Positions 59,812 through 64,000 of a DNA stretch of 64,000 nt are shown here, in pieces. The number at the start of each line of letters is the position of its first letter. Within the stretch, counting starts at the first letter, position 1. The notes beneath the pieces are model-generated. The model was not told the origin of the DNA. It ran no database searches and saw only the letters and a program-made list of their open reading frames with translations. Made by a program: the position numbers and the translations under genes. This stretch comes from Ganoderma boninense (taxonomy: Eukaryota > Basidiomycota > Agaricomycetes > Polyporales > Polyporaceae), in NCBI GenBank assembly GCA_002900995.3, contig CM035308.1, positions 186,001-250,000 of the forward strand, read 5' to 3'.

Positions 59812-62800
59812 TGACGCCCTACGGCGCCGGCAGGATGCGCGACAATCTCCACGCCCCCAGGACCGGCCAGCCGTTCAGCGGCAACCACACGGCCTCGCGC
59901 ACGGTCTTGAGCGAGTCGGGGCCGGGGTCGGGGTCGTCGGGGTTCGGCGGCCGGGGGCTCACGGGGTCGTTCGGCGGGCACGGGCACGGACACGGGCATA
60001 ACCCGCCCCACAAGCGGCAGAAGACGGCGCACTACGGCGAGCCGTCGCAGGTCCTCGCAGTATTTCGTGAACGGAGGTGAGTGGTTAGTGGCTGGGCTCT
60101 TCTGCACGGCATGCGTTCCTGAGCGTCTTTGCGGTGTGGTGTGGTGTGGTTGCGGCGGTTCTTTTCCTTCGGTCGGTCGGACGGTCGGACGGCTGTGTGC
60201 ACGTCGGGTGGAACTTGTGTAGCGGCCGGAACTGGGAAGGGCAGGGGCAAGGGCAAAGGCAAGGAGCTCCCGCTTCGGCGCCCGGTCCCTCGGGGAGGCG
60301 GGGCGCGGGATACGCGGGCACGATGGAGACGATCGTACTGTCCGACGACGAGGAGGAGATCCCGACGCGGGTGATACTCGAGGGCAGGGCCGGTCGGGGC
60401 CGGTCGACGTCGGCTGCGAGGGACGGGGAGGGCAACTCGTCGTCTGACCCGCTCGATTGCATAGAACAGGAGATGTCGCCCACGAGGCCCGACGCGTCCG
60501 AGCCGCCCGACGCGTTCGCGAGGTCGCCGAGCCCGAGGTCACGGCCGAACATGAACGTGAACACGAACACGAATACGAACACGAGCATGCTGCGTCTGCC
60601 GGCGGACGGGGTGCACACGCGGCAGCTGCAGAAGAAGCACCGGATGCAGCGGGAGACGACGACGCCGGAGGTCGTGGACGTGGACACGCTCAGCGACTCG
60701 ATACAGTCGGCGTCCGGGTTCGACTTGGAGGACGAAGAGGAGGCGAAGGCGAAGGCGGAGGTGGAGTCGGCTCGATTTTCGACGCCGAACGGGCGGACGA
60801 ATATTCGTCCGGGGTCCGTGAAGGAGAAAGTGCTCGCGTTAGAGGGCAAGGGCGTGGCGAAACCGCCTCCCAAACCATCATCAAGCAGAGCCGAAACGCC
60901 GCCCTTTTACGATCTGAAAAGCATGCCACAGCCCAAGTCGCGGAAAGCAGGGATGAAGGGCAAGAACCAGAAGGTTGCGTGCTCTGTTTTTCTACCACTC
61001 GAACCGCACTGATGTTGCCGTGCTGTGGCCTCCTCCCATGCAGCCACTGTCGAGTGCCGTCCCATCTAGCCGCGCTTCTGTAGATGCGGCTGGGCCCCTC
61101 GATCCCGCAGCCACATCGCCGTCTGGGTTCAAGCCGAACAAGGGCAAGGGCAAGTCGAACGCAAACGCGAATGTAAACGGGAGCATCTCAACCCCGGTAC
61201 CATTAGAGGCTTGGACGTTGGGCTGTCGGCTCTCGCGAAGCGATGACAAGCTCGAACCGGTGGCCTGGCTCATCGTTGAGCACATTCCGAAACAGAGAAT
61301 GTTTATGCTCAGAGTATTGCGCACGCCCGACAAGAGAGGCACCGAATTGTCGATTCATCTAGACCGGGACGTCGACCAGCTTGAGGTGGGTGTGCGTGCT
61401 TGAAAATATGGCGCATGACTCAATTCGTTGCGGGACGCTTAGTACACTGACCCCGAATCCACTTGGGACGACGATTCCGTCGCGGTGGTCAAGCTGCGTT
61501 CCACGAAATCACTGAAATGCCCGGACAAAGGCACCTTTTTCAGTCCTGGTATGCCGGTCAAGAAAGTGCGCTGGTTTTTGTCTTCTGATGCACACTTATT
61601 TCAAGGGCATGGACGTGCACCGGGTTGCATCACGTTCAAGTTTATGACCCACCATCCCAACTTTCATCGATGGTGAAGCTTACAAGGCACTCGTCAACAT
61701 ACTGGCTGGACAGATCAGGGACCACAGTGTGCAGAGGTGCGTTTCTTTTTGTTTTTCCTGACTCTCGTCAGGGCTTACCACGCCTTATCAGGGGATCCCG
61801 GACTGCATCGCTCGCATGGCAGGCTGCCGAAACAGCGGCAAAGCGTTTTGCAGAAGAACCGAAGCAGCCTCAGACACGATCGAGTGCTTCTGCCAAACGA
61901 CAGTCCCCCATCTCCGCTGGTCCTGCGAATGACGACTCGACAACGGTACTGCCATCCGAGCGCTCATCCGCATCTGCTCCCCCAACTCGGTGAGCGGTTT
62001 GGTTTTGCGATTGTGTTGCTGGGTGCTCATTGTGGAGGAGGACGTATGGTACAAGAATGACGCGGCAATCTGCTCGAATGGCGCAGAAGTCGCCATCCCC
62101 GATGGGTGACCCCGACGAATTGTAGGTGTCAGAACACTAAGCTTCTAGATCGCCGAGAGTCTAATGGATGGGCTTAGGCTCCTTGTCTATCCCCCGACCG
62201 GGACGGGTGCAGTGAACATCACAAGAGGCGACCTGAAGAGGCTGGATGAAGGGCAGTACCTCAATGATACCCTCATCGAGTTTGGACTCAAGTGCGTATT
62301 GCATGGTTTATCCACTGGCGACTCACTCAATTGGGCCGCTAGATTATGGTTGGACGAACTGCGGAGGTCGGATCCAGAGAAGGCCGAGCAAGTACATGTC
62401 TTCAATTCCTTTTTCTACAAGAAACTCAGTAGTAAAAAAGAGTGAGGGTTTACTCTAGTTTACTCTACTTTAGTGGCAATACTTCGGTGATGCTGATTGC
62501 TCGCAGGATCGCGGACTCATACCCTAGTGTCAGGAAGTGGTCATCCAAGGTAGATATCTTCAGCAAGAAATACATCGTCGTGCCCATCAACGAGAAGTAC
62601 GTCCATCCTAACGCCCCACCTAGCGACATCACCCTCATCTGACCGCTCGGGTTTCAGCTTCCATTGGTATCTTGCGATCATCGAGAACCCTGCAGATATG
62701 CTCCACCCTCCGCCGCCCGAGGCCCGAAACGCGCCGCAGACCCGCAAGCGGAAACGCGAATCAGCGGCGGCAGAGGCCCAAGGAGCTCGTCGCGGAGGAC

Positions 62801-64000
62801 AAGGACCCTCCCATCGAAGACGGCGCGGAGACTGCGACGGAGACGTCCGAAACAGCCCTCCGAGCAGCCCGAACCTTCAACCCCGCCGACGCATGTTCCG
62901 GACGCCATGGCTGTCGATGCTGATAGCGAAGGCGACCTCCAGGAAGTCGATAGCCTGCTCGAGATGACCCAGACCCAGCTGTCCGTCAGCGGCCGCGCCC
63001 GATCCCCTTCTCGTGACGCGATGGACCGGGAGCTGCAGTACCCTGGTTCGGAGGACCTCATGGACGTCGACCCTGTGCCCCCGCCGGAGCGCGATGATGG
63101 CCGGAAGTCTCCTGCGCAGAAGCCGATCGTCGTCGATGACGACTCTGCTGTGGACGTGTCGGCCAAGGCGGCGGAGCTTGTCGAGGGCGATTCAAAGCCG
63201 GACGCGAAGGAGGACGAGTCGATGTCCCGTGAAGAGGACGATGCCGCGGAATCGGCGCCGTCCACCGATGCGCAGGCTCTCAAGTCAGTGGTTTGCTGCG
63301 GTTTTGTCGTGTGATTGGTTTAAGTGCTGACTTTCAACGGGAAACGTAGCGCGTATGTCTACACTTTCGACTCGCTGGGGTCAAGGCACGGCGCTGCGGC
63401 GAGCAGGCTTGCGAAGTACCTTCGGTTCGAGGCCCAAGACAAGAAGGGCCTCAAGATCGACGACACCCGGCTGGCAGTGTGGAAGAACGCCAAGGTGCGT
63501 TTCACCGTATGGACGGACCGTGCTGCGCCACGCTGACGCTCTGGTGGTGCGCAGTCTCCGATGCAGACCAACTTCTGCGATTGCGGGCTGTTCGTGCTGG
63601 CCTTCGTCGACAACTTCATGAAGGACCCCACCCGCGCTGGGGATATGATACGGGTATGTCGTCTCTCCATCCATGTCGTGTCGTCGTGTCGGGCACGTGT
63701 CCTGAGCCTCCTTGCGTGTGCAGCAAAGCAAGTTGGAGTGGTACACGGGCCGGAAGGATAACTTTCGGGTACCCTTCAAGGAGCGAACCCTTGTGCTCTC
63801 GGAGGAATGGAAGAAGGAACGAGCGGCGAAGGAAGACGCAAAGGCTGGCACCCAGGAGGGGCTGAAGGAGAAGGACGACGCTGCGCGCGAGAAGGACGAC
63901 AACGGGAACGGTAAGGAGGAGGGCGCGAGAGAGGCGGAGGAGAAACCGAAGCCCAGACAAGCCGAGGCCACCGTCGTCGAAGACTCTTCTGACGACGAGA
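59812..64000 (+). CDS. ulp2: ULP2/SENP6-type SUMO protease, 3' end beyond window
   Basis: Many short exons; clear ones include 59812-60072, 60259-60973, 61044-61385 and 61443 onward. After an acidic, disordered N-terminus with SUMO-interaction-like IVLSDDEEE (near 60330) comes a PH-like module (61200-61600). Then come the two halves of the C48 protease: LDEGQYLNDTLIEFGLK and HVFNSFFYKKL (62220-62430), His in NFHWYLAII (62662-62664), a long charged insertion (62690-63290), Asp in YTFDSLGS (63369-63371), Gln in SPMQTN, and Cys in CDCGLF (63582-63584). The split catalytic domain is the hallmark of the Ulp2/SENP6-7 class, which trims poly-SUMO chains in the nucleus. Within the insertion three frames alternate between 62750 and 62960, so an intron or an indel is missing from this model. 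The charged tail runs past 64000. The splicing around 61600-61690 is unresolved. Confidence 0.88.

Overview
The window is nuclear DNA of a filamentous basidiomycete, most likely an Agaricomycete. The signs are GC-rich coding sequence cut by many 50-65 bp GT..AG introns, a KDZ transposase, a KRE6/SKN1 beta-1,6-glucan synthesis protein, and Ser/Thr-rich single-pass membrane proteins. No species can be named from sequence alone. Gene models are my own reading of splice sites; coordinates are genomic spans and exons are given in the text.

Layout. 1-4.2 kb is mobile-element territory: the right arm of a foldback-type element (1-555), an APH-like kinase gene caught between elements (607-1401), and an apparently intact pogo/Tigger transposase inside short inverted repeats (about 1412-4230). 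4.6-12 kb holds ordinary host genes on the minus strand: a DUF6914-like protein, a Ser/Thr-rich membrane protein and a polyQ protein. 13.6-25.4 kb holds seven paralogous three-exon genes for small secreted proteins (138-149 aa). They share one architecture, an N-glycosylation sequon and a two-cysteine loop of variable length. This is the most interesting accessory locus. 27.5-29.0 kb is a ZIP9/ATX2-like zinc transporter, followed by a 46-bp tandem repeat and a GIY-YIG (T5orf172/MUG113-like) gene on the minus strand.

31-47.5 kb is gene-poor and transposon-derived. It holds a 175-aa protein of unknown function next to a KDZ transposase fused to a Ulp1-type cysteine protease. The fusion gene carries two in-frame nonsense codons, but its protease active-site residues are intact. 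47.5-55.4 kb is a long spliced gene with two coding minisatellites (39 bp x 20, 36 bp x 8). It carries one nonsense codon, and a complete 2.67-kb palindromic foldback element sits inside one of its introns, flanked by a 7-bp direct repeat. 56.4-58.7 kb is KRE6/SKN1. From 59.8 kb to the window end is a ULP2/SENP6-type SUMO protease that runs off the edge.

The host genes touch the cell wall and surface (KRE6/SKN1, the membrane protein, the secreted family), metal transport and SUMO processing. Nothing suggests a co-regulated pathway except the seven-gene secreted family. Six of its members have a TATA element about 65-120 bp upstream of the start codon.
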